This document shows, piece by piece, positions 4,476-5,119 of a stretch of DNA of 5,119 nt. The stretch is from assembly GCA_002327945.1 (NCBI GenBank), contig DCVY01000089.1, forward strand, positions 15,040 through 20,158, given 5' to 3'. The notes under the pieces are model-generated. The model was not told where the DNA came from and made no database searches. It saw only the letters and a program-made list of their open reading frames with translations. A program made the translations under genes and the position numbers. This DNA is from Acidovorax delafieldii (lineage in GTDB: Bacteria; Pseudomonadota; Gammaproteobacteria; Burkholderiales; Burkholderiaceae_C). The stretch's first letter is position 1; each line of letters opens with the position of its first letter.

Positions 4476-5119
4476 TGGACCGCAGCCGACTGATCGAACG
4501 CGGCCCCTGCCACTGGGAACTGCCCGCCACCGGCGGGATGCGGGTGCCGGTGGTCATCTGCGCGAGCGAGATGCTGCTGCGCTCGATGGACGACCAGGCG
4601 CTGGCGCAGGCGATCAACGTCGCGAGTCTGCCAGGCATCGTGCGCGCCTCCTACGTGATGCCCGACGCGCACTGGGGCTACGGTTTTCCGATCGGCGGCG
4701 TGGCCGCCTTCGACGCCGATGCCGGCGGCGTGGTGTCGGCCGGCGGCGTCGGTTTCGACGTGTCGTGCGGCGTGCGCTGCCTGCACACCGGCCTCAAGCG
4801 CGCCGAGGTGATGGCCGTCCAGCAGCGGCTGGCCGATGCCTTGTTCGCACGCATACCCGCTGGCGTGGGCAGCACCGGGGCGATCCGGCTCAACGCCGCG
4901 CAGATGCACGACATGCTCACCGGTGGTGCGCGGTGGGCGGTCGGCCACGGCTGGGGCGAGGTGGCTGATCTGGAGCGTATCGAGGAGAGGGGCCAGATGC
5001 TGCATGCGAAACCCAGCTATGTGTCCGAGCAGGCGCGCCGGCGCCAGCGCGACGAAATGGGAACGCTGGGCAGCGGCAACCACTACCTGGAAGTTCAGGA
5101 GGTGACGGAGGTCTTTGAC
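4475..5119 (+). CDS. rtcB: RNA-splicing ligase RtcB, N-terminal 215 residues (cut by window end)
   Basis: RtcB joins RNA ends bearing a 2',3'-cyclic or 3'-phosphate to a 5'-hydroxyl, using GTP and Mn2+ through a guanylylated histidine; roles include RNA repair and, in archaea and animals, tRNA splicing. The frame is open from the ATG at 4475, which overlaps the archease stop, to the window edge. Diagnostic blocks are MPDAHWGYGFPIGGVAAF (62-79), GGVGFDVSCGVR (90-101) and MGTLGSGNHYLEVQ (195-208). Metal ligands D95, C98 and H203 fall at the same numbers I recall for Pyrococcus RtcB. The guanylylated histidine and remaining ligands would be in the missing C-terminal half. The fragment has no frameshift and appears functional. 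No RtcA (RNA cyclase) or sigma54 promoter is visible upstream. Confidence 0.97.
   Translation, partial: MDRSRLIERGPCHWELPATGGMRVPVVICASEMLLRSMDDQALAQAINVASLPGIVRASYVMPDAHWGYGFPIGGVAAFDADAGGVVSAGGVGFDVSCGVRCLHTGLKRAEVMAVQQRLADALFARIPAGVGSTGAIRLNAAQMHDMLTGGARWAVGHGWGEVADLERIEERGQMLHAKPSYVSEQARRRQRDEMGTLGSGNHYLEVQEVTEVFD

Noticed and set aside
4268..5083. 271-codon minus-strand frame opposite archease and rtcB
   Set aside because: It is a histidine- and alanine-rich mirror of high-GC coding sequence; RtcB motifs on the plus strand are decisive.
1..5119. CRISPR array, rRNA or complete insertion sequence
   Set aside because: No regularly spaced direct repeats, no rRNA-like sequence, and only a transposase fragment is present.

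Overview
The window comes from a high-GC proteobacterium, most likely a betaproteobacterium (Burkholderiales/Comamonadaceae-like). This is inferred from codon use, the IS4-type transposase remnant and the overall gene style; no rRNA or other phylogenetic marker is present. Its core is a complete ectoine biosynthesis operon, ectA-ectB-ectC (743-3055, + strand). The three enzymes convert aspartate semialdehyde through diaminobutyrate and N-gamma-acetyl-diaminobutyrate to the compatible solute ectoine. No ectD (hydroxyectoine) and no dedicated aspartokinase follows. A perfect Shine-Dalgarno sequence just after ectC has no gene behind it, suggesting the operon was once longer.

Left of the operon (1-742) lie the C-terminal part of a 5'-truncated IS4-family transposase on the minus strand, a 37-bp repeat, and about 460 bp without a convincing gene. 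That stretch holds a perfect 24-bp palindrome next to a weak promoter-like sequence, a Rho-independent terminator that works only on the minus strand, and two small hairpins. These could be the operon's control region, possibly with an antisense small RNA.

Right of the operon (3056-3520) is a lower-GC, repeat-rich junction: the orphan ribosome-binding site, a Fur-box-like sequence, a tiny possible ORF, and a 213-bp segment with 13-bp inverted ends. That segment's right end carries a second copy of the 37-bp repeat (35 of 37 bases identical, same orientation). The ectABC block is therefore bracketed by direct repeats about 3.2 kb apart, which suggests a mobile or recombination-prone cassette.

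From 3521 onward the sequence looks like ordinary chromosome with higher GC. It has a small minus-strand gene with a good ribosome-binding site (weakly DUF1488-like), then, divergently, archease and the first 215 codons of the RNA ligase rtcB, overlapping by one base. This is a conserved RNA-repair/RNA-splicing pair unrelated to ectoine. I see no clearly novel enzyme system; the most interesting features are the repeat architecture and unexplained regulatory structure around ectABC.
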